From assembly GCF_006440675.2 (NCBI RefSeq), contig NZ_CP083951.1, positions 4,187,501-4,251,500 of the forward strand: a stretch of DNA of 64,000 nt, in the 5' to 3' direction. Under the pieces are notes generated by a model. It was not told where the DNA came from, ran no database searches, and was given only the letters and a program-made list of their open reading frames with translations. The DNA comes from Mesorhizobium sp. B2-8-5 (GTDB lineage Bacteria > Pseudomonadota > Alphaproteobacteria > Rhizobiales > Rhizobiaceae). Position numbers and translations under genes: made by a program. Shown here in pieces: positions 1 through 11,483 of this stretch. How positions within the stretch are numbered: position 1 is the first letter of the stretch; each line of letters begins with the position of its first letter.

Positions 1-70
1 TTTTCGGCGTCCTTGGGGGGCGCCGGGCGACGCCGTGGGCAACTTGCATTTGAACGATCGGATCTTCGCC

Positions 71-1198
71 ATGCAGCTTCGCAGCTTCATCATTTTGGGA
101 GTCTGTGCCATCCTCGGCATGGGTTCCGCGGCCATCGCCGGACCGGCAAACATGGTCTCTTCACCGTCGGTAGAGAAGACCGACGCAATTCCTGTCGCCG
201 CCAAGAGCGACGCATCGCAGTTGAAGCTTCTCAAGAAGAAGAAAAATCCGACCTCTGACGATCTCGCGCAGATCGGCAAGCTCGAGGCCAAGATCGCCGC
301 CGACAAGCAGGCGGCAAAGGACAAGGCGCTCGAGGCTCGCAAGATGGCAATGCGCGAGGCCGCCAAGGCCAAGGCTGACGCGGCGCGCCAGGAATGGCTT
401 GCCAAGAAGGGTACGGCCGCGCCGGCTGAAGTCGCCGACGCCAAGCCGGCCAAGAAGACCACCAAGATCATCTCGCTGCTGGAGCCAGTCGCGCCGATCA
501 TCCCGGCCAAGGCCGAGGAGCCTATCCCGGCTGAGGCCATGAACATCGCCGCCACCGGCAACAACGGTGAACTGCGCAGTGAGCAGCCCGGCCAGAAACA
601 GGCGAGCAGCGGCGGTCTGTTCGACGGCCTCTTCGGCGGCGGCGTACAATCGACTTCGATCAGCTACCTGCCCGAGACCCGCGCGCTCGATTCGGCGCTG
701 GCCAAGAAGGACGCCAAGCGACCCTTCAAGGTGAAGCCGGAATTCGTGCCGCAGGACGTTGCGTTCTCGGGTTATGAGCCGGGCACCATCGTCATCGATA
801 CCACTGCTCGTCGCCTTTACCTCGTCGAGAGCTTTTCGACGGCGCGGCGCTATGCCATCGCGGTCGGTCGCGAAGGACTGCAGTTCAAGGGCACCGTGGC
901 TGTCGGCGACAAGCAGGAATGGCCGCGCTGGATCCCAACGCTCGATATGCAGAAGCGCGAGCCGAAGCATTACGGCCAGTACAAGGACGGCATGAACGGC
1001 GGCGGCCAGAACCCGCTCGGCGCGCGCGCCATCTACCTCTATGACGGCAAGAAGGACACGCATCTGCGCATCCATGGCACGATTGCTCCCCAGTCGATCG
1101 GAACCAGCGCCTCGAACGGCTGCTTCCGCATGATCAACGAGCACGTCATGGACCTCTACAGCCGCGTCAGGATCGGCACCAAGGTCGTTATCATCTAA
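71..1198 (+). CDS. L,D-transpeptidase (YkuD family), exported
   Basis: Predicted periplasmic L,D-transpeptidase that would form 3-3 peptidoglycan cross-links or attach lipoproteins to the wall. An ATG at 71 gives a clean Sec signal peptide (hydrophobic FIILGVCAILGMG, cleavage near AIAG); a GTG at 35 would add a polar leader and is less likely. Residues about 45-130 are a Lys/Ala-rich, probably helical stretch (repeated KAKADAARQ-type runs). The catalytic YkuD domain fills the C-terminal 140 residues, with RIHGT followed by the catalytic SNGCFRM. Asn replaces the commoner His in SHGC, a variant usual in rhizobial paralogues. A strong terminator follows, so the gene ends its own unit. Confidence 0.9.
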   Translation: MQLRSFIILGVCAILGMGSAAIAGPANMVSSPSVEKTDAIPVAAKSDASQLKLLKKKKNPTSDDLAQIGKLEAKIAADKQAAKDKALEARKMAMREAAKAKADAARQEWLAKKGTAAPAEVADAKPAKKTTKIISLLEPVAPIIPAKAEEPIPAEAMNIAATGNNGELRSEQPGQKQASSGGLFDGLFGGGVQSTSISYLPETRALDSALAKKDAKRPFKVKPEFVPQDVAFSGYEPGTIVIDTTARRLYLVESFSTARRYAIAVGREGLQFKGTVAVGDKQEWPRWIPTLDMQKREPKHYGQYKDGMNGGGQNPLGARAIYLYDGKKDTHLRIHGTIAPQSIGTSASNGCFRMINEHVMDLYSRVRIGTKVVII

Positions 1199-1221
1199 CG
1201 ATTTCCATCAAACTGCCCAAA

Positions 1222-1249
1222 GGGCCGGCGACGCCGGCCCTTTTGTTTT
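1222..1249 (+). terminator. Rho-independent terminator of the L,D-transpeptidase gene
   Basis: A perfect 8-bp stem GGGCCGGC / GCCGGCCC with a three-base loop, followed at once by TTTTGTTTT. It lies 24 bases after the stop codon. Confidence 0.9.
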
Positions 1250-1262
1250 GAATCTTTGCCTT

Positions 1263-1312
1263 GAAGCATGTCGTTCCCTCAAACCGTTCCATGCGTTTGG
1301 GCGACATGCTTC
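1263..1312. repeat. Palindromic intergenic repeat, copy 1
   Basis: An 11-bp perfect inverted repeat GAAGCATGTCG / CGACATGCTTC encloses a second imperfect inverted pair (CTCAAAC / GTTTGGG). The same architecture recurs at 59157-59205. It resembles the short palindromic elements scattered between genes in Rhizobium, Sinorhizobium and Mesorhizobium; the family assignment is from memory. Confidence 0.75.
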
Positions 1313-1401
1313 GGGAAAGGCTCTTTGCGAGCACCCGCGCCATTAGGGAAAAAGCCTTCGCGGCGGTTTTTTCTCTGGCGGAATCAATCAGGCCGCGTTA
1401 A

Positions 1402-3042
<1,641 letters not shown>

Positions 3043-3065
3043 GCGATCGGCTGGCGAACCGTGCC

Positions 3066-3664
<599 letters not shown>

Positions 3665-3707
3665 AGTGTTCTCTGTTGCCTAGGCCCTACTGCCTATTGC
3701 CTCATTT

Positions 3708-5165
3708 TCAAGCCTTCGCCACCTTCGCCCCTGCTCCGAGCGCCATGGTGCGCAGCACGTAATAGACGGCGCCCGCGATCGCCACGCCGAAGAACCAGCC
3801 ATAGACGCCCCACCAGGACGGCAGCCAGTTGGTGAAGTTGGGCAGGATCGAGGAGAAGATGGCGCCGATGCCGGCGGCGATGAAGGCGTTGACATGCCAG
3901 CCGCTCTGGAAACGGAACTCGCCGTCCTCGCGATAGAGCGCCTCGACGTCGACCTCGCTTTTGCGGATCAGGTAGTAGTCGACCATCATCACGCCGAAGA
4001 TCGGTCCCATCGTCGCGCCGATGATGTTGACGAAGGAAGCGGCGCTGCCTTCCCATGGCGCGAAGGGATAGAGCACCAGGGCGATCAGCGCCGCGATGTA
4101 GCCGCCCTTCTTGAAGTCGATCTGGCGCGGGAAGACGTTGGAGAAGTCGAACGCCGGCGAGACGAAATTCGCCACGACGTTGATGCCCAGCGTCGCCACC
4201 GCGAAGGTCAACGCGGCGAGAGCGGCCAGGAACCAGCTGTCGAACTTGGCCGAGATCTGGTCGGGATGGAGCAGCACCTCATGGTAGACGTCATAAGCGG
4301 CGATCGTCGTGACGCCGGCCACCAGCGAGAACAGGATGAGATTGACCGGCAGGCCCCAGATGTTGCCCTTGCGCAGCGCCGCCTTGTCCGGCGCATAGCG
4401 GGCGAAATCGCAGAAGTTGAGGTAGAGCGCCGAGAAATAGGTCACCCAGATCGCCGCCACCGCGAACAGCGCGGTCCAGGAACCGGGCTCGCCCGGAACG
4501 CCCGCGTCCTTGGTCTTGTCCAGCAGCACATCCATCGGGATGTCGCTGGTGAAGGCGAAAGTGCCCGACTTGATGCAAAGATAGATAGCCAGGATCAGCA
4601 TCATGATCCACACGGCCGGGCCGGCCCAGTCCTGGAAGCGGCGGACGGTTTCCATGCCCTTCTGGATGATCAGCAACTGCAGCGCCCAGATGATGACGAA
4701 GCAGATCACCTCCAGGGTCGAATGTCCCAGAAAGTGCGAGCTCTTGTTGAACTCGTCGAACCATTGCAGGCGCGTCAGCAGCGCCACGATGGCGCCCGAA
4801 GCCGCGGCCGTCTGGGCGCCGTACCAGAAGCAGGCGACGATCGCGCGCACCAGAGCCGGGACGTTGGCGCCCCAGATGCCGAAGGAGGCGCGGGCAAGCA
4901 CGGGGTAGGGCACGCCGGTCTTCACGCCGGCATAGCCGACCATGTTCATCAGCGCGTAGATGATCAGCGAGCCGATGCCGATGGCGATGATGAAGTTGAC
5001 GAAGCCGCCGCAGAACAGAAACAGGCTGGCCGCCAGGTAGTAGCCCCAGAGGCTGTGGACGTCCGAGGTCCAGACGTTGAAGATCGAAAACGGTCCCCAG
5101 TTCCTGACCGTTGCCGGAGCCAGATCCTCGTTGTAGAGGTCAGGCGATGCGCCTTGAATGGTCAT
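3708..5165 (-). CDS. NCS1 family cytosine/purine/allantoin-type permease
   Basis: A 485-residue inner-membrane permease of the nucleobase:cation symporter-1 family, with about 12 hydrophobic segments. The family signature follows the N-terminus: NEDLAPATVRNWGPFSIFNVW and the SDVHSLWGYYLAA helix. Start taken at the ATG giving MTIQGASPDLYNEDL, because upstream in-frame residues are not typical of the family. Substrate (allantoin, hydantoin, uracil or cytosine) cannot be decided from sequence. No catabolic gene lies next to it. It is convergent with DUF1697. Confidence 0.88.
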   Translation of the reverse strand: MTIQGASPDLYNEDLAPATVRNWGPFSIFNVWTSDVHSLWGYYLAASLFLFCGGFVNFIIAIGIGSLIIYALMNMVGYAGVKTGVPYPVLARASFGIWGANVPALVRAIVACFWYGAQTAAASGAIVALLTRLQWFDEFNKSSHFLGHSTLEVICFVIIWALQLLIIQKGMETVRRFQDWAGPAVWIMMLILAIYLCIKSGTFAFTSDIPMDVLLDKTKDAGVPGEPGSWTALFAVAAIWVTYFSALYLNFCDFARYAPDKAALRKGNIWGLPVNLILFSLVAGVTTIAAYDVYHEVLLHPDQISAKFDSWFLAALAALTFAVATLGINVVANFVSPAFDFSNVFPRQIDFKKGGYIAALIALVLYPFAPWEGSAASFVNIIGATMGPIFGVMMVDYYLIRKSEVDVEALYREDGEFRFQSGWHVNAFIAAGIGAIFSSILPNFTNWLPSWWGVYGWFFGVAIAGAVYYVLRTMALGAGAKVAKA

Positions 5166-5462
5166 TGCAAGTGTTCCCCTTGTTGCAAAACGCGCCGTCA
5201 CGCGTTTGGCTGTAGAGGTTAAGCCTGACGCTGGGGAACCGGCAAGCAACCCATTTGCCGGCTTTCGCCTTAAAGATATTCAATGAGAATCGCCGTTATC
5301 CGACGGCTTCGGACTTGAACCGAGCTGAGTCGCCAAGCGGTTTTCGCGCAGGCTGGCCGGTTCCGAATTTTTTCCGACAGCAACCAAATTTGTTTGGAAC
5401 CGATCCATAGGACGTGCGTTTAATAAAGTTCGGCTGCTCTGCGGTCGACCGGGAGGAAAACT

Positions 5463-5765
5463 ATGGATCGCTTGCATTTCTTTACCCCAGTGCGAATTGC
5501 GCGTGGGCAGGGATACCCTGTGGAGGAAGTCGATAGCGTCTCCGAGGCGATGGTGTTCCTGCGGAAGTGGCCAACAGGCAGACGCGGCCCGGTTTATCAA
5601 TGCGCCCTGAATTGCTGCGCGGCGGCTGTGTCGGGCAAGATGTCGGCCGAGGAAGCGCGCAAAGCCTTTGTCGGCTTTGCCCGCATCACGCGGCTGCTAG
5701 ACGACGACATGGCGCTGCCGCTGGGTGGTGCGTCGATGGACAATGTCTACGCCTTGAGGCGGTAG
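5463..5765 (+). CDS. DUF982 family protein
   Basis: A 100-residue protein of the DUF982 family, which is abundant and multicopy in Rhizobiales and has no known function. Visible family features are the opening with HFFTPVRI, EVDSVSEAMVFLRKWP and the central ALNCCAAAVSGKMSAEEARKAFVGFARITRLL. An AG-rich ribosome-binding site (GGGAGG) lies eight bases before the ATG. It is a single gene followed by a hairpin, the last clearly core-like gene before the accessory region. Confidence 0.85.
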   Translation: MDRLHFFTPVRIARGQGYPVEEVDSVSEAMVFLRKWPTGRRGPVYQCALNCCAAAVSGKMSAEEARKAFVGFARITRLLDDDMALPLGGASMDNVYALRR

Positions 5766-5795
5766 GCTAAGCCGGCATTTGGCAAATAGAGAACG

Positions 5796-5828
5796 CCGCG
5801 CCTACTCGGCGCGGGTAGTTTGTCGTTT
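5796..5828 (+). terminator. Probable terminator after the DUF982 gene
   Basis: A perfect 7-bp stem CCGCGCC / GGCGCGG with a five-base loop, followed by a moderately T-rich stretch (GTAGTTTGTCGTTTTG). Confidence 0.6.
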
Positions 5829-6487
5829 TGCATCGGTCCCGACACGGCCGAGATGTCTCCCCCTTTGTCCGTTCCGCGCAGTTCTGGGGCACCCGGTAGG
5901 AAATCGTCGCGAAATCACTTATGTGAGCGCGATGCCTCGTTGATCGAGGATCAGAGAATCCGCCGGACGTGATGGAAAAGAGCAGCGATTACAAAAAGGT
6001 GCGGCTTGCCATAGCGCCAATGATGGACGGGACAGATAGATAAGCAATATCAGGTAGTTGCGAGATGCCGTGTGCAAAAATCGCACACGAAGGTTCTGCT
6101 TCTCTTCTTTTTTCGTTCCCACGACGGAGCCGCCGACAGCCCTTTTCGGACGCTCTTTGCCGACGGTATTAGCCGCTCCATTGCGGACGTTCGCTGCGAT
6201 ATCCGTGACCCTGATTGTCCGATACGGCGTCCAATTTGCCTGGGGTTCCTGGAAGCTTTTCGAACTTTCTGGGTCACGTCTCAGCCCGAGTTGCGCGCGC
6301 TTGTGGACAAAGCGGGACACTAGATTCGGCTTTTGGATAGTTTGGGAGGCATCGACTTTCCGGGACATATGCCTTCCTGATAGCGAGTCAGCACGAACCC
6401 TGATACGCGCCCCAAACGGGACATCCCCCGAGGGTGATGCCAACCCCTCGTTTCCTTTGCTGCACATTGGAGCAGCTGATCGTGTTT
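5829..6487. other. Non-coding stretch with dispersed repeat copy 1
   Basis: No convincing gene is visible. Open frames here have no ribosome-binding site or recognisable motif and overlap each other. The stretch holds the first of three diverged dispersed repeats (6242-6310). It probably marks the transition from core to accessory DNA. Confidence 0.5.
6242..6310. repeat. Dispersed repeat, copy 1 (short form)
   Basis: About 70 bp sharing, in order, GGGTTCCTGGAAGCTTT, a TTTCTGGGT-type block, CGTCTCAGCC and TTGCGCGCGCTT with segments near 29084 and 43872. This copy appears to lack the second half present in the other two. Confidence 0.7.
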
Positions 6488-7375
6488 TTAGGAAAAGTGC
6501 TCCTCCAGATAGACGCGGAACTCCCGCTCGAACTGCTCTTGGAGGAGGGACGACATATGCGTGCGGCTGCGCGTTAGATAGACATGGCAGGGCACGTAGG
6601 GAAGGAACGGCTTGATGGCGAGCGTTCCGCGCCAGCGTTCCGCAGAGAACTTGTCGACGATGGAGACGCCAAGCCCCTCGGCCACGAGAGCGCAGGCGGC
6701 GTCGCTATAATGAGCCTCGAAGCGCACCTCGACGCGAACTCCCGCGTTCTCGAGGCTGCGGTCGATGGCTTGGCGCGAGCCGTCCTCGCGTCCAAGTGCG
6801 ATGAAGCTTTGATCGCGGATATCAGCAGCTTCGATCGCATCCTTCTCGCTCAAGGGATGTCCCGCCGGCAGTACGCAGACCGAAGCCGTCTCAAAGATGA
6901 GATCGCAGGTGGTCGCCGGGTCGATCACCGGCATCGTCATCAAGCCAATGTCGAGTTGCTTGCTGGCAGCGAGCTCAGCGATCCGCACGGAAGCTTCCGG
7001 CTCCAGCGACAGCCGCAGCTTGGGGTGGCGTCGGGCGAACGTCCCGACAAAGCGGGGTAGCACATAACTGGCTAGCGCCGGGTAAGCGCCAATGATTAGC
7101 CGACCCGCCTCCAACTGCTGGATGTCCGCCGCCAGCCGCCGCAAGCGCGCCATGCCCTTGACGATATGACCGGCCTCCTCGTGCAGTAGGTAGGCCTCCG
7201 CAGTCGGAGCCAACCGGCCACCCTGCCGCACGAACAGCTGGATCTTCAGCGCGTGTTCGAGGTTGGCAATGTGGGCGCTGACGGAAGGCTGAGAGATATT
7301 CAGGAGATTGGCGGCGCCGATTACCGTTCCCGAATCCATCACCGCGCGAAACGCCTGCAACTGCCGATAGTTCAT
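6488..7375 (-). CDS. LysR-type transcriptional regulator
   Basis: A 295-residue LysR regulator. The N-terminal winged helix-turn-helix (residues 1-60) reads MNYRQLQAFRAVMDSGTVIG, then LLNISQPSVSAHIANLEHAL and LFVRQGGRLAPT. The remainder is the periplasmic-binding-like effector domain. It is transcribed away from the transporter/oxidase operon, with about 240 bp between them, so it is the likely regulator of that operon. OccR/NocR-like regulators sit in the same position beside opine transport genes; that comparison is inference. The ligand is unknown. A perfect dyad lies immediately upstream of its start. Confidence 0.92.
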   Translation of the reverse strand: MNYRQLQAFRAVMDSGTVIGAANLLNISQPSVSAHIANLEHALKIQLFVRQGGRLAPTAEAYLLHEEAGHIVKGMARLRRLAADIQQLEAGRLIIGAYPALASYVLPRFVGTFARRHPKLRLSLEPEASVRIAELAASKQLDIGLMTMPVIDPATTCDLIFETASVCVLPAGHPLSEKDAIEAADIRDQSFIALGREDGSRQAIDRSLENAGVRVEVRFEAHYSDAACALVAEGLGVSIVDKFSAERWRGTLAIKPFLPYVPCHVYLTRSRTHMSSLLQEQFEREFRVYLEEHFS

Positions 7376-7387
7376 GACTGGACCGAA

Positions 7388-7410
7388 CTCTATAGGAAAA
7401 AGCTATAGAG
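7388..7410. promoter_or_regulatory. Dyad operator candidate for the LysR regulator
   Basis: CTCTATAG and CTATAGAG form a perfect 8-bp inverted repeat separated by seven bases, 13 bp upstream of the regulator's start codon and about 205 bp upstream of the divergent operon. It contains the T-N11-A pattern typical of LysR-type sites, suggesting autoregulation and possibly operon control. Confidence 0.6.
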
Positions 7411-7616
7411 AATGAAGCTTTTCGTATTTGTCAATTGGCCGGGATTTGGCTTTATTCTCCAATTGCTGGAACGAGCTCCAGCCAATACGCGCCTGGAACG
7501 GCCATCTCGGCGCCGACAATTAATCGCTACGCAGAGACTATCGCCATTGCGTCGCTGTCTTCGGTCGACCGATCGAGGCGGTTCCCTTGCGTGCAGCCAA
7601 TCAAAAAGGGGTAGAA

Positions 7617-8483
7617 ATGAAAATGGGACTGTTACGATGGATAGGCGTCGCGGCGAGCGCCTTGATTTTCCTCACCGGAGCCGCCCGTGCGGATGAAGCC
7701 GGCCAATGGTCGAAGATACGCATTGCGACCGAGGGCGCCTATGCACCCTGGAATTATATGTCCTCCGACGGCAAGCTCGCGGGTTACGAGATCGATCTCG
7801 CTCATGAACTGTGCCGCCGCATGGAGACCGACTGCGAGATCGTCGCCCAGGACTGGGATGGCATGCTGCCAGCGCTCAATGCCGGAAAGTTTGACGCCAT
7901 CATCGCGTCCATGTCGGTTACGCCAGAGCGGCAGAAGGTGGCTTCTTTCTCGATGCCTTATGCCAAGGCGCCAAACGCCTTTATGATGATGAAGGACAAT
8001 CCGCTGGCCTCGGAACTTGGCCCTCGGGTCGACTACAGCCTGAAGAAGGATCCTGAAGGCGCCAAGAAAGCGGTGGCCGCGATGGCCACGGCGCTCAAAG
8101 GCAAAGTTCTCGGCGTCCAGGGCTCCTCGACGGCCGCGACATTCGCCACGGCCGAGTTGAAAGACCTGGTCGAGATCCGCGAATACAAGACAACGGACGA
8201 ACACAACCTCGACCTAGCCGCCGGCCGCATCGACCTGGTCATGGGCAATATCACTATGCTCAAGGCCGCCATGAAGCAGCCAGACATGGCCGGCGCAACC
8301 CTTGCCGGACCTACATTCATCGAAGGCGTTCTCGGCAGCGGTACAGCCAATGTGGCGATGCGCAAAGACGACACCGCGCTCAAGGCAAAGTTCGACGCGG
8401 CGATTGCCGAGGTCAACAACGATGGGTTCAACCAGGCCCTAACGGAGAAGTGGTTCGGGGTCGATATCACGCCCAAGGATTGA
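7617..8483 (+). CDS. ABC transporter substrate-binding protein (polar amino acid/opine type)
   Basis: Periplasmic solute-binding protein of family 3, 288 residues. Start taken at the ATG giving MKMGLLRWIG, eight bases after AAGGGG; a signal peptide ends near ARADE. Family 3 features are KIRIATEGAYAPWNYMSSDGKLAGYEIDLAHELCRRM and the following WDGMLPALNAGKFDAIIASMSVTPER. The central segment (DYSLKKDPEGAKKAV) is longer than in simple histidine-type proteins, as seen in octopine/nopaline-type binders. First gene of an eight-gene operon that ends with the matching permeases and ATPase. Confidence 0.92.
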   Translation: MKMGLLRWIGVAASALIFLTGAARADEAGQWSKIRIATEGAYAPWNYMSSDGKLAGYEIDLAHELCRRMETDCEIVAQDWDGMLPALNAGKFDAIIASMSVTPERQKVASFSMPYAKAPNAFMMMKDNPLASELGPRVDYSLKKDPEGAKKAVAAMATALKGKVLGVQGSSTAATFATAELKDLVEIREYKTTDEHNLDLAAGRIDLVMGNITMLKAAMKQPDMAGATLAGPTFIEGVLGSGTANVAMRKDDTALKAKFDAAIAEVNNDGFNQALTEKWFGVDITPKD

Positions 8484-8544
8484 GCTTAGCCGGGCGGGCG
8501 CACATGTGTGGCCGCCCATCTTGTCCATCGGAAAAATTAATAGC

Positions 8545-9711
8545 ATGACCCAGTTTGTCGTTGTGGGTGCCGGGCTCCTCGGCACATCGATCGCCTATCG
8601 CCTCGCGGAACGAGGCCACTCCGTGACTATTGTTGAGCGCGACCATCCAGGCGCCGGCACCAGTGGTTCGAGCTTTGCCTGGACCAACTCGAACGAAAAG
8701 ACCCCTTACAATTACCACCTGATCAATGCTCTGGGTATGCGCGCGCACCGGGAACTCGAAGACGAATTCGGCGCCCGTCCCTGGTTCCAGGGTGGCGGAG
8801 CGGTTGAATGGCGCTCGAACGCGCATGAGGCGCAAGAACTCGATGATCGCGTCGCTCGTTTGATTGGATGGAACTATGCCGCCGAATGGATTTCGGCGGA
8901 CAGGCTACACAAGCTTGAGCCCGCCCTGGCTCGGGAGGCTTCAGGTGATGCGAAGATCGCCTATTTTGCCGACGAAGGCTGGATGGACCCCGGCGTCTAC
9001 ATCGAGTTCTTCCTCGGCAAGGCGCGCGACCTCGGGGCGAAATTGCGCCGCGAGAGCGTCACTGGCGTCGAGTTGAGCGGCGACAAGGTCACGGGCGTCG
9101 AGACGGCGTCAGGAACGACGATCGGTGCAGACGTGGTCGTCAACTGCACTGGCCGCTGGGCAAATGATCTGGGTCAGGACGTGCGCATGACCTTCCCGCT
9201 GGCTCCCACGATCGGCCTTCTCGTTGTGGCCGCCCCCGCCCAATCGGGTGTGCGGCGGGTGGTCCGCACGAGTGCAGTCAACCTCCGGCCCGATGGCGCG
9301 GCTCGGATCATGCTGCACAGCGAGCACGACGAACAAGGGTTCACGCTGGAAAGCAGTTCGGACGATACTTACCCCGCTGCTGTCGCGATGATCGAGCGCG
9401 CATCGCGCATCTATCCGGAGCTTGCAGGGGCCAGGCCCGAGGCAATGCGGCTGTCGCATCGCGCGATCCCAGGCGACGGCGTGTCGGCCGTCGGTCCGGT
9501 CCCGGAAGTAAGCGGCTACTATGCTGCTGTCACCCATAGCGGAGCGACGCTTGCGCCTTGGCTCGGACAAGTTGTTGCCGCCGAACTCGCGGGCGACGCG
9601 GACAACGATGCGCTCCAGGATTTTCGGCCGGCCCGGTTCTTCGGACGCCAAACCGACACATCCGCGTCCACTCGGAAGGCCCAGCATGTTTCGACGACTC
9701 CGGACCGATGA
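8545..9711 (+). CDS. FAD-dependent oxidoreductase, DAO (D-amino acid oxidase) family
   Basis: A 388-residue flavoprotein with the dinucleotide-binding motif at its start (MTQFVVVGAGLLGTSIAYRL, then VTIVERD). It ends with the DAO-type G-x-SAVGPVPEVSGYYAAVTHSG block that contacts FAD. Start chosen at the ATG directly before the Rossmann strand; an upstream ATG adds 13 residues with no domain. It overlaps the start of the next gene by 26 bp, which indicates coupling. It would deaminate an imported amino or imino acid. It is additional to the HcnABC-like enzyme that follows, so the operon encodes two oxidases. Confidence 0.85.
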   Translation: MTQFVVVGAGLLGTSIAYRLAERGHSVTIVERDHPGAGTSGSSFAWTNSNEKTPYNYHLINALGMRAHRELEDEFGARPWFQGGGAVEWRSNAHEAQELDDRVARLIGWNYAAEWISADRLHKLEPALAREASGDAKIAYFADEGWMDPGVYIEFFLGKARDLGAKLRRESVTGVELSGDKVTGVETASGTTIGADVVVNCTGRWANDLGQDVRMTFPLAPTIGLLVVAAPAQSGVRRVVRTSAVNLRPDGAARIMLHSEHDEQGFTLESSSDDTYPAAVAMIERASRIYPELAGARPEAMRLSHRAIPGDGVSAVGPVPEVSGYYAAVTHSGATLAPWLGQVVAAELAGDADNDALQDFRPARFFGRQTDTSASTRKAQHVSTTPDR

Positions 9712-9982
9712 TTTGACCACGACGATCTTCTTCGACGGACGGCCATTGCGGTGCCGGCCAGGCGACAGCGTTGCCGCGGCATTGCTGGCTGCAGGCATTG
9801 AGCGGTTCCGCACGACGCCGGTCAGTGGAACCGATCGCATGCCCCATTGCATGATCGGCAATTGCTTCGACTGCCTGGTCGAGATCGATGGGCAGGCCGA
9901 CCAGCAGGCCTGCCTGGTGCCGGTTAGAGAAGGCTCCCAAGTGCGATCACAACTGGGCACGGGAAGGTTCGACGCAGCATGA
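9686..9982 (+). CDS. (2Fe-2S)-binding small subunit, HcnA-like
   Basis: A 98-residue protein with a plant-type [2Fe-2S] cluster motif: Cys-x4-Cys-x2-Cys in PHCMIGNCFDC and a fourth Cys in QQACLVPV. This is the small subunit of three-part flavoenzymes such as hydrogen cyanide synthase (HcnA) and the small protein encoded between octopine-oxidase subunits. It starts inside the preceding oxidase gene and overlaps the next by ATGA, so the subunits are translationally coupled. It would pass electrons from the flavin subunits. Confidence 0.85.
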   Translation: MFRRLRTDDLTTTIFFDGRPLRCRPGDSVAAALLAAGIERFRTTPVSGTDRMPHCMIGNCFDCLVEIDGQADQQACLVPVREGSQVRSQLGTGRFDAA

Positions 9983-11436
9983 CCGATGCCCCGCGCACAC
10001 ACTGCGAGCTTGCCATTGTCGGCGGCGGCCCGGCAGGCCTGGCGGCCGCGGCACTCGCTGCGGAACTTGGCGTGGAAACAATACTGTTCGACGAGCAGCC
10101 AACGCCTGGCGGACAGATCTATCGGAACATAGAAGCTAACAGCCGCAAGCACGACGCATTGAGCAATATTCTCGGCGCCGACTACGCCAAGGGACTTGCG
10201 CTGGTGGAGCGGTTCCGCAGGAGCGGTGCCGCATACGAGCCCCTGAGCGCTGTCTGGCAGGTATCGGCTGCAGGCAAGCTCGGTGTATCGCGGAAGGGCC
10301 GAGCCTATCTGACGAGAGCCGGCAGGGTCATTCTGGCAACTGGCGCAATGGAGCGTCCGGTTCCGATTCCAGGATGGACGCTGCCCGGCGTCATGGGAGC
10401 AGGTGCGGCACAGACGCTTATGAAAGCGTCCGGCCTGGTGCCAGAAGAACCGACTGTGATCGCAGGTTCAGGGCCTCTTGCCTATCTCGTGGCGCTTCAG
10501 CTCATGAAAGCAGGCGCGCCGCTGAGTGCCGTCATCGACACATCGCAAAAAGGACTGTTCGAGACCGGATTCGCAGCGCTGCCAGTGCTATCGGGCTTTG
10601 GTCGCGATCTGCTGAAGGGCCTGTCCTGGATGGCTGCGTTGCGAAAGGCCCGCATCCCCGTCTTCAGTGGGCGCAACCTCGCGGTCGAGGGCATTTCGCG
10701 CGTGGAGGCCGTCAGCTTCGAAACTCGCGGCAAGCGGCAGCGGCTGTCGGCGTCGCTTCTACTTCTGCACGAGGGTGTGGTCCCCAACAACCAGATCACC
10801 GCAAGTCTACGCTGCAGGCATGTGTGGGACACCGCGCAGATGGCTTGGCGTCCCTGGACGGACGAGTGGGGTGCAACGAGCACGGAGTTGGTGGCCGTCG
10901 CTGGCGATGGCGCGGGTATCTCCGGCGCCAGAGCGGCGGCGCATCGTGGACGCCTGGCTGCACTTGATGCTGCCTGCCGCATCGGTCGCATTTCGCGGGC
11001 CGAACGCGACGAGCGCGCGCTTCCCGAGCGTCGGCATCTCCAGCGGGAGGCTCGGTTCCGTGCGTTCCTCGACAGCACCTACTGCCCCACCGAAGCTGTA
11101 CGCCGGTTAGCCGACGAGGCAATCGCCTGCCGCTGCGAGGAGGTGACAGCTGGCGAGCTGCGCGCGTTCGTCGCCGAGGGCTTCACTGACATCAACCAGC
11201 TCAAGTCCTTCTCCAGATGCGGCATGGGTCAGTGCCAGGGCCGCATGTGCGGTGGCACTGTCGCCCGCGTCCTGGCGCAGAGCCTCGAAACTGACATGGA
11301 GACCGTCGGCTACTACCGGTTGCGCCCGCCGGTGAAGCCGCTGCCTGTCGCTCAGCTTGCCGAGCTCGGCAACGCCGAACGCGATTTGAGGCCGTCGCCA
11401 TTGGGTGTCGACGGCGACCCGAGCCAGCGCGTTTGA
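9979..11436 (+). CDS. FAD-dependent oxidoreductase with C-terminal [2Fe-2S] (HcnB/OoxA-like)
   Basis: A 485-residue flavoprotein. The N-terminal FAD motif is CELAIVGGGPAGLAAAALAA, followed by DEQPTPGGQIYR; a second nucleotide-binding glycine region (VIAGSGPLAYLVALQL) lies near residue 160. The last 100 residues hold a BFD-like [2Fe-2S] domain (CRCEEVTAGEL, then RCGMGQCQGRMCG). This domain order matches HcnB and the A subunit of octopine/nopaline oxidase. Position between the small iron-sulfur and HcnC-like genes fits an alpha-type subunit of a membrane-associated amino acid or opine dehydrogenase. Substrate unknown. Confidence 0.87.
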   Translation: MTDAPRTHCELAIVGGGPAGLAAAALAAELGVETILFDEQPTPGGQIYRNIEANSRKHDALSNILGADYAKGLALVERFRRSGAAYEPLSAVWQVSAAGKLGVSRKGRAYLTRAGRVILATGAMERPVPIPGWTLPGVMGAGAAQTLMKASGLVPEEPTVIAGSGPLAYLVALQLMKAGAPLSAVIDTSQKGLFETGFAALPVLSGFGRDLLKGLSWMAALRKARIPVFSGRNLAVEGISRVEAVSFETRGKRQRLSASLLLLHEGVVPNNQITASLRCRHVWDTAQMAWRPWTDEWGATSTELVAVAGDGAGISGARAAAHRGRLAALDAACRIGRISRAERDERALPERRHLQREARFRAFLDSTYCPTEAVRRLADEAIACRCEEVTAGELRAFVAEGFTDINQLKSFSRCGMGQCQGRMCGGTVARVLAQSLETDMETVGYYRLRPPVKPLPVAQLAELGNAERDLRPSPLGVDGDPSQRV

Positions 11437-11483
11437 GCGATGAGAAGCAGAAGCGACACAATGGGACGGATCGGGAAGCCGCA

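Noticed and set aside
161..1144. Long minus-strand open frame opposite the L,D-transpeptidase gene
   Set aside because: Shadow of a high-GC gene; sequence has no family features and the plus frame is clear.
3894..5222. 442-residue plus frame opposite the permease
   Set aside because: His/Arg/Asp-rich composition typical of antisense of a membrane protein; no ribosome-binding site.
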